Below, one piece after another: positions 1 through 12,674 of a stretch of 64,000 nucleotides of DNA. The stretch's first letter is position 1. Each line of letters starts with the position of its first letter. The translations under genes were made by a program, and so were the position numbers. Below the pieces are notes generated by a model. It did not search any database. It saw only the letters and a list, made by a program, of their open reading frames with translations, and was not told the origin of the DNA. This DNA comes from Stenocarpella maydis (Eukaryota > Ascomycota > Sordariomycetes > Diaporthales > Diaporthaceae), in assembly GCA_002270565.1 (NCBI GenBank), contig NQMI01000037.1:67637-131636 (forward strand). Reading direction: 5' to 3'.

Positions 1-745
1 CTTCCCGTCTTCAAGCTGATCCGTGATGACTGCTTTGCGATGAATTACAAAAACCAGCGTAGAGAAGACGTGCTCCGGAGCTGCCAATTGAGGAAAGCAA
101 AAAAGACTTTCAGGAAGAAAAGGGTACTCTGATTTCGCGCAAAGCAAGCTACAAACATCTGCTCTTTGATTCCATCATGTGCCTGTCCAGACTAGACTTT
201 TGTGACCATGCCATCAGGCCTGCCTGTCCCGTTTCCTTGCCATTGCGAGAACGCTCACACGAATAAAAAAAAAACTAGACGTCTTCGGTCCCGGTATCAT
301 ACACTGGACTCCTTACACGCCACTGTCCTCTGAAGGATCAGTTATTCTCTTCCCCCGGTTTTGTTTTTTGCTTGCCCCCAAAACGATTCGCTACCCAGTT
401 GGTCCTCAGTTGTTTTCTCTTTTGATTGTCATCATGCATTCCCCGGCCAGGGAGAAAGAACTCCGGATCCAACACCGAGAAACCTCGTGGTGATATAAGA
501 AAGGCCGTGGTGTTGTAAATGCAGCAGTTGAAAAGTCACCTTCGCAAAGCCTTTTTGATCAAACTCCTCATGATGACCGGCCGCAGGGTCGCTGTGCACA
601 GCCAGCACCCACGGTGGAGCGATCCGTCCCCTTATCCCTAGGGTGGCTTGCTCCGCATAAAAGGTAGCGGAGTGGGCCGATTCGCAAAGAAAGTTCGTTT
701 AATCATGCGCCGCCGTCTTGTTTGAACGAGTAGAGCCGCCGAGAT
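1..745. other. 3' flank of the Msn2-like gene, no gene seen
   Basis: No open frame with coding character is visible on either strand. The stretch is pyrimidine-rich in places (about 340-420) and probably contains the 3' untranslated region and terminator of the minus-strand zinc-finger gene that ends at 746. Nothing else can be supported. Confidence 0.5.
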
Positions 746-2880
746 TTAGTCGGACCGCTTCCTCTTCTTCTTGCCGTTGCTGTCCTCGTCGTTTGACGAC
801 ATGTCGCTGCCGTTGGTGGGCATCTCAGAAGCAACCTGGAAGAGGACCTTGCCGAAGTGGCTGTAATCGTCAGGGCCCTGTGGTCCGCCCATGGTAGGCG
901 CGTAGGACATGCCTGGTGGCGGGTGGCCGTACGCGGCAGCCATGTTGGGGTCATCAATCAGGTTCATGACAATGGCGCCGGACCCGTGGGTGCGTGCATG
1001 CTGGGTCAGGTTGTCGGAGCGCGAGAACTTCTTCCCACACTCGTTGCACTCAAAGGGCTTGTCGTGGGTGTGGAGGGACCTGTAGTGACGCTTCAGGTGC
1101 TCTTGTCGGCGGAAGCGACGGTTGCACAGCTCGCAGATGAAGGTCTTTGACGGGTCCTCGGTCAGGGACTGCTTGCGTCCGCGACGGTTGGGGCCGGAAG
1201 GAGGGACCTGGGGCGTGCTGCCGTTGTCAGAGGCGCCAGAGGAGCCACCGCAGTTGTTGGGAGTGGTGGACTCGGGGCCCGCGCTGCCACTCTGGGTCTG
1301 GTGCTCAGGTGTCGCCTGCTGGTGCTCAGAGCTGCTCTGCTCGGCGTCTGTGGCGCCTTCAGTCTTGATGCGCTTCTGGCGGTGACCGTCGCTGCTGCTC
1401 GCAGCTGAGTCGGGAGGCGAGGGCATGCCGAAGGAGTCGTTGTATTCGGAGTAGTCGGAGAAGCTGTGGGAGGTGGCGCCAGAGCTGGATCGCGACCTGG
1501 CCTGCGAGGCTTGGGCCTGCTGCTCGCCGAGGTTGACGAGCCCGTTGACGAAACTGTCCTCGGAGTCGAGGTCGGAGAAGTCGTCAAAGATTGGCAGGCC
1601 GTGGGGCACTGGAGGGGTAACCTCAGAGAAGGAGGTGCCAGCAGACAGGGACTGCGAGGTTGCGGCAGACGCTTGCTGCTGGCCGTAGGCGTCGGCCCTG
1701 AAGACGAGATCTTGGTCCTCGTTGTCGCCGGCGCACAAGGTCGGCAGGGCGGAGAACTCAGGTGCAAGAGTGGGGTTGACGGTGCCGACGGTCAGGTTGC
1801 GAGGATCGCAAAAGTCAAGGCCCGGTTCTGAGGCGGCATAGGGAGAGGGGCAGGGAGAAAGAGATGGGCAGGAGATGGACGAGCTTGCGATGGCCAGGTC
1901 GGAGTGGTGGTTCAGGGCAGGGGATGCGGGTGCGGATGCACAGAACTGGGAGGCCTGTGCCTGAGTCTGAGCGTGTCCCTGGTATGGAGACTGATGGGGC
2001 AGGTACACTGTAGAACAGAAAGCCACTTGTCAGCACTCGTTTTCCCCGCCTCACTCGATATGCACCACCATTGCTGTGAGAAAACAGGAAAAGCGCAAAG
2101 TGGCTGTGGCAAATAGCTCCTCTTTGTCTCTTTTTCTTGTTCTTTCTTCCGGCGTGACTCTCAATTGAGGTTGTATTTCGCAGACCACTGCCAGTGTTGT
2201 CCCCATACAATCGGAACTAGCCCACTTTTCGCAGCTTGGGATAATGTAGTGATGCGGGTCTCGAACTTACTTGGTGTCATTGGCGGCGAGGAGCATGTGT
2301 TCCAGTCGAGCATTGGGAACTGCTCAACAGGGAGAATGTCAACCTCCTCCTTGACGCCCATCGGTGTGCCCTCGAGGCCCGAGAACATGGGGTTGAGAGG
2401 CGTGGCCAGCATGTCGCAGCTGCCAGGGCTGCCCATCACACTGCCGGCGGCCGACAGTGGTGGTGTCTGAGGATAGCACATGCCCTCGGATTCGTCGAAC
2501 TTGATCGTGTCAAGGACGATTGTCGGCCTGTGGAGCGCCTGGTGAACCCGCACTGGGGATGCCTGAGGAGTGAGAACTTGTTGCTGGGGGGCGCTGGTGA
2601 AGCTGTGCTTTGCCTGGGTGTGCATGGGCGGCTGTGAGCACGAGGAGCTGGGCCTGGAGAAGCCTGGTGTCGAGGGGAGTGGTGTTGAGGGGAGCACCGG
2701 CACCTGAGGGAACATCTGCATCTGTTGCGGCATCGAGTGTGGTGCGTATGGGTGTGTGTGGTGTGATTGAGGCTGAGGGTGAGGGATGAAGTGCCCGTGG
2801 TGCCTGTTCTCTGGGTTGGGGTCCGGGCTGTAGTAGAAGAAGGCCGGGGCCATCGCTTGTTGTGCCATCATGGATTCCAT
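746..2880 (-). CDS. msn2: Msn2/Seb1-like C2H2 zinc-finger stress transcription factor
   Basis: Two exons, 2880-2271 and 2007-746, joined across a 263-bp intron (donor GTAAGT, acceptor TACAG), give 623 residues. Two adjacent C2H2 fingers lie near the C terminus: C495/C498/H511/H516 and C524/C527/H540/H544, with the linker THDKPFEC. The tail ends in a basic KKKRKR stretch that could be a nuclear signal. The first 490 residues are low-complexity (Pro, Gln, Ser, His), as is usual in this family. Paired fingers of this kind near the C terminus are typical of fungal Msn2/Msn4/Seb1 proteins, which bind the stress element AGGGG and control general stress, conidiation and virulence genes. The start at 2880 is the first Met of the open frame. 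The family call rests on finger sequence and position; target genes are not shown by the sequence. Confidence 0.88.
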
Positions 2881-3560
2881 TGTGGTGCTGCTGGACCTCT
2901 ATCTCTCTCTGTTGTATCAATGTATCAGCCTTGGTGAGCCTCTCAGGTCAACACACATCCCAGGTATGGGCGACCACCTACCAAGCTGTGACTGTTGATC
3001 GATGTCTGTGTTCAACTGCTCTGCCCTCTGGTCTGGAGTTATGATATTATGTATACGAAGAGGCGGTGGTGGGGTATTGTACACGTCTCTTCGAGAAGAG
3101 ATGCTGCGGTCGAGGCAAGTGGGCCAAGCGATGGTGTGGTATCGGATCGATCCGGTTCAAGGAATGGTTGGCAGTCCCAAGTCGGTGAGGTGAGAACTGC
3201 TAGTTGTTGGATGCTCGTGGGCTGCTGTTATACATAAGCTCGTTCTGGGGGGACCGGGTCTTGGATATTGACTCTGTTCTCGGGTCAAGGATGCAAGGCG
3301 GTAAGAGAGTGGAGGACGCGTTGTCGTCTGTACGTATTCTCAAGAACGAGTTATACTGAAAGAGGGGATGGAATGGATATTCCAAAGTCGATTCCGGTAA
3401 AGAAAGGAAGAACCAATATGTAAATGGAAGAGGGAAACGTCTAGCTATCTGCCGATCACGAAGTGGAAACAAGAACGAGTGTGGTGAAGGGCAAACCCCA
3501 GAGAATATGTAAAGACTGAGGGCAGGTGTATAGTCCAAAGGTTCCCAAAAAGGATCAGCA
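2881..3560 (-). promoter_or_regulatory. Probable long 5' leader and promoter of the Msn2-like gene
   Basis: Upstream of the start codon, read on the minus strand, about 700 bp is pyrimidine-rich with alternating CT and TTTC tracts, as often seen around fungal transcription starts and leaders. An open frame at 3862-3200 (220 codons) lies here but has no domain character and is best read as leader sequence or chance. An AGGGG stress element (3363-3367) and two CCCCT copies (3639-3643 and 3980-3984) could permit self-regulation, but such pentamers are frequent by chance. Confidence 0.4.
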
Positions 3561-4066
3561 CCACCCAGCGAATGGGTGAATTGCCCAGAATGGGTAGAGG
3601 TCACTGGCTGGGGGGGGGGGCACAGGCTCGTCTCCCGGCCCCTGCCCTGGTCTTGGACCACCACACCGCGGAATGGGATGCCATGCCACCAGGTCCCTGC
3701 CCATGGCCCAACCAGGACTCCACCCTTGCCCACCTTTCCTCTTGTCCTGCTTGTCTCACTTGCGCCCGCCGCTGACGAGGGCTCCAGTCCCGGAACCCCG
3801 GCGGGCGAGACGGTGCAGAAACAGCATCCCTGCTCGCATGTCCGGGGCAGGGGGCTGGACATGGTGGGAGGAACCTTGGGTGCTGGGTGGGTGGGCAGAG
3901 GTGCGCTAGCCGGATCCTATTTTAGCGACCTCTCTGTGAGCCCTGAGGTCGGATGTACCGCACGATGACGGGTACAAGGCCCCTCAGGGTCGTGGGTCCC
4001 ATGGCACTCCTGGGGTCCCGAGTGGTCTAGGGCTCCAGGCGGTGGACAGCAAGGACCCCAGCACCA

Positions 4067-4082
4067 AAGAGAGAGAGAGAGA
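4067..4082. repeat. Short AG dinucleotide tract
   Basis: A run of eight AG units sits in the non-coding region upstream of the Msn2-like gene. It is an ordinary microsatellite with no visible function. Confidence 0.7.
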
Positions 4083-6562
4083 CGTGTGTGCTGGTCCGCC
4101 GGTCGAGGTTTGGGCGGGCACCGCTGCTGAAGTCCATGGTGAGAGCCCAGCGAGCCCACCACACACGACACCTCGCAGCTCACAAACGGGAGGGCACGAA
4201 CAAGGCCCCAGTACCGTGCAGCTTCTCAAGACAGCAGCTTATAGACCGCTTGACCTCTGGCGCTGTCACTGGTCAGATGCTCAGCGCAGAGGATGCGAGG
4301 TGGCATGCTCAGTACGAGCGTTGAAGGACAAGGCCTGCTCGCCTGTTCAGCTGTCGGCAGCATACGAGCGGCTGTTTGCCACCGCGGAAGGCTTTTCTCC
4401 CGTACATACACTAGTAGCCGAGCTACACGTCAGGGCGACAGCTCAATGGCCCTGGGGGGCTCTCTTGCCGGGCGGGCAGACGAGCCACGGTGGGCATTTG
4501 TGACGTTGGAACCTCAGTTGATCGTGTCACGATGCCAGAGTCAGCTGGCGGGTTGCCGGAGGCAAGAGGCGCTCTCTCATTCGAGTTGACGCGAGCGGGC
4601 GAGGTCATGCGGTTCCTCATACGTGTTGTCGCTCATAATTTTGGAAGCACTGTGGGAGAGCCACAGGTGCCCTGTTATCACCGTATGGAGGGTGCCACTG
4701 TCATTTGTGCAGGCTTGCTCTGGTCCTTGAGCCCGCCTCCAGCGTCTGGTTGGCATCCGGGCCTCGTACGGCCCCACCAGCACCGCACAAGGGACATACT
4801 GTGCCAGTGCATAAAGCTGGCGCAGAAGCGGGGCCCTGCCCCACTCGATAGGACAGGACTTGTACGTGTAGGACAGCCGCTGGCCACACAATCGCCCAGC
4901 AGCACGTTGCCCAAGCATGTCGCTCGCGCTCGACGTCTGACTGGCCCGCCGTCCGCACGCAGAACCGCAACTCGACACACTCATTCGCTTCTTGACATCC
5001 TGTCGCTCGCCCAATGGCTCTCCCCGGTGCGGGTGACTGTGAGTGCGACGCCTGCGCTAGTCGTGGTGAAATGTACAAAAGTCTGTGTAGAACGTGACAC
5101 AGAGATAGATGGCTGCGAGACACTCCCCATCAGAAACGCCCGTTTGCCGACGAGCCCTGCCCAAGCGTCGCGCCGTCACACTCTAAAAGCGCCGATCCAG
5201 CAGTGGCCGTGGCTGTCGATGATGTGTACTAGTCTGGTGTGCCTGCCGATACGGCGCTGGAGGCGTATGGTCTGTCCGGCCTAGGGGGTGGGATACTCAG
5301 AGGCCGCGCAGAGCACAGGACACGCACAGTACTTGGCCCTACCAGACTTCATGCGCGGCCGGTGATCTTCAGGCACTCCCCATGCCCAAGCTACTTTGCC
5401 ACGCCACCGCGCTTGTCAGTCGACCCGGGAAGTCGAAACATGCAAGGTGGGTTTGTTCTGTGGCGCGGCAGGCGATCTTGCGATGAGGCCTCTTGAGTCA
5501 ATAATAGCATTGAAAATGTCGTCCTAGAGTCGCGGCCGAGGATGAGCCGTGGCGCATGGTACACGAGGTGGCAATGCGCAGAGCAGCAGCGCTGATGTTG
5601 GCTGATGTTGCTGCGTATTCCAAAACCGACTTTGGGTGTGCTCGCCAGTTACGGGCAGTGGCCCGGCGGGTAAAGTTGCTTCGGCCACATTAGATAGATT
5701 AGACCAAAGGCTGAGGCCGTAACCCAAAGCCAAATTTGAACACAAGGCCGCATTAGCACGGGTGGTAGTCGGATCTTGGAAAGAAAAGCCCGAAATCTGC
5801 AGTAAGATTCTGATAGCTCGGACCGACGCTGACGGCATCATGTCTAAAAAGAACACTGTGAGGGCGACAGTAGGATCACTCCCAATTAAGAAGAAAAACT
5901 CTGTTGACGGTGCACCCAAGAATAAGTCGACCTGGGTGATGTCGCACGCGCGCAGCTCGGTCTAATGGCTGCATATTGGAGGCGCGTGCATATCATCGTG
6001 AACAAGTCCTGGAACGAAGATGGTGAATGGCCGGAAGTTGTTGTGCCCCTCCGCCCTAGGCGGGCATCCAGCGGGCATCGCGTGCAAACTTTCAGCCAGA
6101 CGATGCGCCGTACGCCTGCTGACGATTTCTTGCAATTGTTGGTGGCAGCGAATGGCGTGTCACAGCACGCATCTTGCCTCCATGACAACAGCCAGCCCTG
6201 TTTGTGGAGTTACGGTACTGACGCAGCGCGGCCCACTCTGGAGGCGTATCCTATTGACTTCACCTGCCTGGTCCGGCTGGACTTGGTAACCTTGCTGACC
6301 TGTGGTGGCCTTGTTGGTAAACCCCGGAGACAGGAAACGAGAGCGTGTGATGATGGATCATAAGGCGGCGCTAGCACGAGGAGAGGGAAAAACGAGGAAA
6401 TAGATTCGATGTGACGACATGCACATCTCCCGACCTGTAAGCCAACCAAAGGCTTTGGGTAAGACGCCGGATGAAGCCGCAATGGCCAGCGGGGAGAGGC
6501 CACTGTCCTAAGGCTCGCTCAAGGCACTTGACATAGCACGACCAGTCAGAGGGCGGCGCACG

Positions 6563-6615
6563 GTTTTTTTTTTTCTTTTTCTTTTTCTTTTTTTCTTTTT
6601 CGCCTCTTCTTTTTA
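6563..6615. repeat. Pyrimidine tract with CTTTTT units
   Basis: About 50 bp consisting almost only of T with periodic C, in CTTTTT-like units. On the minus strand it makes a lysine-rich false frame. No gene is attached. Confidence 0.7.
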
Positions 6616-8081
6616 TCTTTCCTTGCCCGTGCTCCATGGGCCGAGCAGCATGGGTTGGTGGTGTCAGGCCTAGTGTAGACTGGGTGCTTGGCGTAACGCT
6701 TTGGGCGGCATGGTTGGTAGGTGCAGTGTTGCAGTGGGCGGCAGTTTCGCCTGAATAGATACAAACAACCTCACATGTTGACGCCCGTTGCGACTTGTCA
6801 GCGGCTCGGGCGCTCGCTATGATGTGTGGATCTTACCTGTGGTCTGTTGGGCTTGGTCTATGGCCCAGCTCTTTGGATAGTCTCGTTGTGTGGCTGTCCC
6901 AGGATATGAGCCGGCGTCTTGTCGAATTTCCTAGCAGAAGTCATGAGCAACAGGCCGGGTCAGGCCCGGTCAGGTAGAGAAGCAACGGACCCAGAGCATC
7001 GGGTACGGCGGGCGAGATGAATTTACCAAACTAGCAGCCATGTCGTTGTCGAAGTGGCAAAGTGTTGATGGGCTGATGGTTTCGCGTGCGCAGGTGCTAT
7101 CTAATCCTGTGTGCAATAGGCACGCCTGCCTCTTGGTCACCCATGTAGGTAGTCTAGCAATTTACCCTCTATATTAGCAATCTTGCAAGCCAAGACCTGT
7201 TGTTCTCTTTGTCGGTGACAAGGTGAAATCTGACTCTCTCCAATTAACCACGATGGGACTGCTTGCTTCCGCCTTTCCGTTCCCGCTCCCGCTCCCACCT
7301 CGTGTGTCCAGCCGACACAGTAGCTAGCTCGTCTCAACCCGTCCTCGCATGGCACAAGGGACTGCAACCGTACGAGAGCTCTGAGCACCCTGCGACGGCG
7401 ATGCAGATCTGCGCCCTCTCTGCCAACTGCCCTCTTGCTATCCACATGTTGAAACATAGCTCCCATGTACTATGGCCGCTAGTCTGGGCGCCGGACCGTT
7501 GAACCTCGACCACTAGAGTGCGCAGGACGCCACTACTCTATGCACAAGACGGCTCGATTGGGCGACCACTGCAACTCTTGCAGCCTAAACGGCAAACATG
7601 GGCTGCCCATTCACTCGCTTGTTCTTGTTTCATGTTTTAACTAACTACCATACCACCAGTAGTATAGCACAGCAAACGGCTGGCGCTGGGGATCCTCCTT
7701 CGAGACTTGGACGACCCCGTATGGCATCCTGCTCCTATGGCTTACACCACATAGCACAACCTCCTCGGCCGACACCCAGCCGGTGGGTATACAACAGTGC
7801 GGTATTGCTCCCGGACAGGGATGCATTCCCCGTCGGTGACACTTGACCAACTGATAACATGTGTCATCGCAGGACCTCGATACATACTGCAGCCCGCTGG
7901 TATGGTGCCCCACGGTGCCCAGCACTGTATCTGCTGCTGTGTGTGCTGGCTGTTGTAGGGCCGTCCACAGACTACGGGGTACTAAGCAGTGTGTACTATG
8001 TAGTGTACATATGTACACCTTCCCCATCCAGCCAACGGTGAAGGGCTTGCATATCCTGCCCGGCCAGTGCCGGCTAGCCAG

Positions 8082-8120
<39 letters not shown>
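8082..8120. repeat. GCTT tetranucleotide microsatellite, 9.75 units
   Basis: A perfect tract of GCTT repeats of 39 bp in the gene-free region. It creates alternating SKQA or LACL peptide-like repeats in several frames, none of which is a real gene. It is likely to be length-polymorphic. Confidence 0.9.
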
Positions 8121-8997
8121 CCAGCACACGGTGTTCTTGCAGGGCCACCAGAGGCCTGCGCCCATGGGCCCAGCTTATTGTCACCTGATTGTGCTTGCTG
8201 GCTTGCATGATCCGATGGACCGATCGACTCCGTCTTCTCCACTGCGAGCCGTAATGCAAACGTTGCTGCTTCATTCTGCGGGCGGTCGTTTGTCCGCTTC
8301 TGGAAGCCTCTCATGAATGCGCAGAGCCGATCTGTCAGGTTCCAGCCTGCTGCCCCGTCTGCCCCCGCCTGGGCCGTTTGGAGACTGTGTGAGGGCTTTC
8401 TGGACCTCCTCCCCCTCCATGAAACCTCCCTGTCCGTCTCCGCCATCTGTGTCCCCCGTCCTTGTCGGTACATCCGCGGTCGCCTTGTACCTCTGCTTCT
8501 GCGGTACCTCTGAGCTGCTGGCAGCCTCTCGTACCTGCATACAACCTTGCCAATCTAATGCAGGTACTGCGTGTTCTGTGAACACGGAAAATTCGAAAAA
8601 TCGGTCCGCTCGTCTTGCGACACAACCCCCCGACCCCCGGCTTTTTGGGAAAAGCCTGCGAGGCAACAATGGGGGCCACGGAAGACCTCTCTCGTCGCCC
8701 TCTCGACCACCCAGTTCCCGATGCACCTTCAGATCCCATCTCTTGCTGACATCTGGAGCGCAGATGGACAGCAGTCCCGGCGGTCCCTCGCATCTCTCTC
8801 TCCCGAGTCATTCGAGGCCCTCATGCCCTCAAGTCTCGCCGACACCGAGCCCTTGCTCGCTCTGCGCACAGTATCCGCGACTTCGTACTGTATACGCTGA
8901 GGGCGCTACTGTCCCGGCCCCGTTTTCCGTTGCCCATGAGCCGTCAGACCGTCTTTTGCTAGTGTAAACTCCCGCGAACCGTGGTCCTGTATCCATC

Positions 8998-9029
8998 TGT
9001 CAGGCTTCGCTAAGCAGCGGAGCCTGACA
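8998..9029. repeat. Perfect-length 14-bp stem, 4-base loop hairpin
   Basis: The arms TGTCAGGCTTCGCT (8998-9011) and AGCGGAGCCTGACA (9016-9029) pair along all 14 positions, with one T opposite G, which in RNA is a G-U wobble. The loop is AAGC. No protein-coding gene surrounds it, so the stem is not explained by coding constraint. It may be a structured RNA element, a terminator-like fold, or the end of an old inverted repeat. Confidence 0.75.
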
Positions 9030-11825
9030 ACTCTGCACCACAGCGTTACATCGACGCCAGGGTCTAGGACTGGCGGAACCGGCAGAAGCCCTCGCTAACG
9101 AGTGCTGTGGTTTGACGGGTGCCACAATCGTCGGTCCAGAGGCCCAGCCAGCTGCCAGCCCAGCGGTGTCGAGCGACCCCTACTATGTGAGAGCTGGCGG
9201 CGGCCGTTCCATGAGGGACCCTCTCTCATCGAGGCCCTCATAGCCTGGCGGGGTGTGATCTGCGGTTGCCATCCCACGTCGTCGGGGCTTCAGGACCGGG
9301 GCCTAGTACACTAGACAAGCGCGAGTTTATCACGGCCTGCTCGCGGCCCCGAATTCGCCACCAATACGTTGGGCGCTGGCGTGTTGGTCGAAGTTAGTTG
9401 GAAACCTACCTTACCCTGGAACGTCTCGCATGTCAAGTCGGCTTCGTCTCGACTCCAGCTGTCACGGTTCCTCCTCCTCTATTTTCTCGCGGGAGTGTCG
9501 GCCGACCATTTTCGGCGGCTCGGTGGGGTCAGGGACGAGTTCCGGCACACCGTTGAAGGGGATTCTAGATTGGCCATGCGTTGTTGCTGTTGCTCCATCT
9601 ACGACTGCCGGCAGATAGGCCTCGCCGTGTCCCCAGTCACCCTACGCCTAGCCCCGTCGAAGAAGGACAATGAGACATGTGCCATGCTACAGTATGATTC
9701 CCCACAACGTTGCCAGATCTTCGCTGCAAGAATTGGCCAGAAACGTACCCACCACGGACAGCTGCTAGCCGTCCTTGGATAAATACCTCTCTTCACATGA
9801 TCAATGTGGCCTAGTATCGTGGTATCGCCTGGGAAAGCACTGCCACGGTCTCATGTGTATTGATCATCGAGCCAACTTTGGCAGCCAGGCGATTTGATGG
9901 TAGCCAAGCCACTGCTACAACATCACCAACTGTACTGGGATGCAGGGTTGGGTTGCCAGAGAGCCCGGGAAACCTCGACATCGAATCGTCGAGTTCATCT
10001 GCGGTCCAGCTGGGGCTTAGCACCGTTACGGACCGCTGGTGGGAATGGCCGACCTCCCCGGCCCAAGCAGCCTGCTGCCCCGGATTCCCACACTGGCTCG
10101 CATGAACAAGACAGGGGGCCCCTAGGCCATGCAATCTGTCGTACCATCTCTGCGGGCCTGGGTCCTCTGAGCGTCGAAAGCTTCACCGTGGGGATCTCAT
10201 AACCTGGGATGGCGACCATCTCGCCTATCTACACTACACTACACCCTCTCTGCATCACCTGACCATTCTCTGCAAGGTACTAAAGAGCGGGCTCACGCGG
10301 CACGTTCGCCGACACTATCAGGACTCGGGGGCACTATTCAAGAGGAACCTATGGCTCGCTGCCTCGATAAGCATCTATTCAGCCCTCTGACTGATCGAAA
10401 ACACCGTCCTGACGTGTTATGGGTACTCGGTAGAGACCAATTCTCTGCCGAGTGAACACTGCTGCGGCAGACTTATTAGTGTGCACAACGTCTTATGAAC
10501 AGGGTTAAGCTCGGTGCAAGGGCCCATGGTTCACCCCGCCGCACAATTCACATCTTGTTACTCGACACTGGCAGTCCGATGCGGTGAGCTCTGTCTGGGC
10601 CGACTCTGTGAGCTGGACAGTGATACGCCATGCGGGCAGAGATGCACAGCATGGGAATCGGTGTGGGAACCGCATGGGTGCGCTCCCTGATCGGTGAGCA
10701 ATTGTCGAGATGATGGTGTCTCTGCTGGCGACATTGCGGTGATTCTTTACACAAACAACACACGTCTGGAAAGCTACGCACTATCTTCGGGTTTTGTTCA
10801 GCCACCTCGCACGGTGACAGGGAGGGCCCTGCTGGCCCCATCAATGCAGCAGACTTGCGGGGCCGGCGACCAATTGGCAATTCCGCGGTCCTGGCTAGAA
10901 GAGTCTTCCCTGCGCTTCTCGAAGGTTTCAGTGGGCGCCGAGGTGCTTCCAACAGGCGGGCGTAGGAGCAGGAGTGGGCACGCCCTGGTCGGCCTGCTGG
11001 CTGGGCGGGGTCCAGGTCGGCTCTGCGACGCCGCTCCAATTTGACTTGGGCCGTCATCCACTTCATTTTATCGCACGCGTCCACCATCGCACCACGCTTT
11101 GATTCAGCCAATCCCTGGTTGCCAATAGTCTGCCGGCCAGTGTTATTGAGGTCCACGATGCTGCGGCCTAGCAGCATAGGCAATGTTTACACTGAGGCGG
11201 CGATCATACCGTCACCGTCCATGAAATGAGGACAGTCGCGGCCACGCCGAGCGACATTTTGCATCAAGCACGCAGTCGCGGACTTTTGGGGCAAGCCTCG
11301 AAGGATTTCAGAGCAAGCTTGCCAACAGGGCAAAATAGGCCCGTCACAGTCGGTGTGCTTGGGGTACAGCACGCTCGCGGAATACTCGCGAGCGCAAAGC
11401 TAGGACACATTAGCGGCACCAGACCGCCTTCTCTGCTGTTGTTCCCCAGCGAGTCGAGCTCCTCTGTTCCTGCGAGGGCAGACAGAACACTTCATCCCGC
11501 AGAAGCGACCCCACGAGTTAGTTGCCTTGTACACGCATCCCTCGTGGGGGTGGTTGCATTGGCATGTGAGCCACGCCTGCTGCCGGAGATAACGTATGGT
11601 CTCGTTCTTCGTAGCATCCGGCGATCGCCTCTCGACAATCTTCCAAGACCCGGCCGTGGGGCTCCTCCCCCAGCTGCCTCGCACACCGTTGATGGGGTCG
11701 ACATCTCTAGGCTGGATCTGGTAAGGCGGTGGACGGCGACTGCGATGACCGTCCTAGTGCTGCTTCTTGCCAGACTGTCTAGGATGGGACCGCAATCTCA
11801 ACGGTATGGCTGTATGGGTACCCGC

Positions 11826-11849
11826 CGTGACAGCTTCCTGTCTGTCTGT
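11826..11849. repeat. Short TGTC repeat
   Basis: Four TGTC units in a row in non-coding sequence. This is an ordinary microsatellite; the exact edges are approximate. Confidence 0.5.
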
Positions 11850-12243
11850 CTGTCCTGGGAGTCTCAGATCAAAGGTGTCAGTCAGAGAGATCAGGAACCC
11901 ACACAGGGCGTGGTGTAGGTGCCACCGTGTGTGGATTCCTAATCCTCTTTACTGGGCCGTCAGAAAAGCAAAGGCATTGCCTGTCAGGCCATCTGCCACA
12001 TGCACTTTGAATCGAGGTAGTGTGAGACCTGCAGGAACGTGCCTGTACGCTGCAAGCACTGGCACTCGGGAACGGACGCATCAGATGCCAATTGTCGCAG
12101 TGGGAAACCTAGCCAAGACAGGATGCGCGGCGTGCGCACCGGTGTCGAATCCTCCTACTGGTGTGCTACGGCAGCGCACATTGTCTTCAGGGTATAAAGC
12201 AGCCCATGTCACATGGCACCAACGTGCAGCAGCATCTCCTGTT

Positions 12244-12285
12244 GCTGCGATCCGCGCTGCGATCCGCGCTGCGATCCGCGCTGCG
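12244..12285. repeat. 12-bp tandem repeat GCTGCGATCCGC, 3.5 copies
   Basis: Three exact copies and a half copy of a 12-bp unit. The unit length is a multiple of three, so it reads as a four-residue AAIR repeat on the plus strand and a SADR repeat on the minus strand. No gene model including it looks real. Confidence 0.9.
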
Positions 12286-12646
12286 GCTAGTCTTGTTGGC
12301 TACAGTTCTAGGACGAAAGTGTCCATAAGAGACTCGGGTCGTCCTCGGCGCACCGCTGGCGATCATCAGGCTTGACAGGAGCATGCTCCTTTGGGCTGTC
12401 GAAAGCGGGAAGGTCTCAGACCTGAAACCGCCCATCCATGTGCTGTCTGCAACTCGTCCGCGTGGTGGTTGCGAAGCTACAGCACAGAGGGCACTACTGC
12501 AGGGCCGCCTGGAAGCTCAATGGCTGCTGGGGAGCTGAGCGGGCAAGCAGACTCGAAGTCAACTGAGGAGGGAGGGGGAGACGCAGGGGTGCAGGTCGCA
12601 TGTTGCAGGCTGTCCATGCGTGCCGAAAAGCTGGAACCGCAGATAC

Positions 12647-12674
12647 GGTTCACGGTTCACGGTTCACGGTGCAC
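12647..12674. repeat. 7-bp tandem repeat GGTTCAC, four copies
   Basis: Three exact GGTTCAC units followed by one GGTGCAC. It lies in the same gene-free stretch as the 12-bp repeat, about 360 bp away. Confidence 0.9.

Noticed and set aside
1147..1831. Plus-strand and other-frame open frames over the zinc-finger gene
   Set aside because: Shadows of the coding exon; the minus-strand frame carries two complete C2H2 fingers.
4490..5284. 264-codon plus-strand frame in the gene-free region
   Set aside because: No domain, mixed composition, overlapped by minus-strand frames of similar length.
8082..8120. CRISPR-like or protein repeat
   Set aside because: A simple GCTT microsatellite with no spacers.
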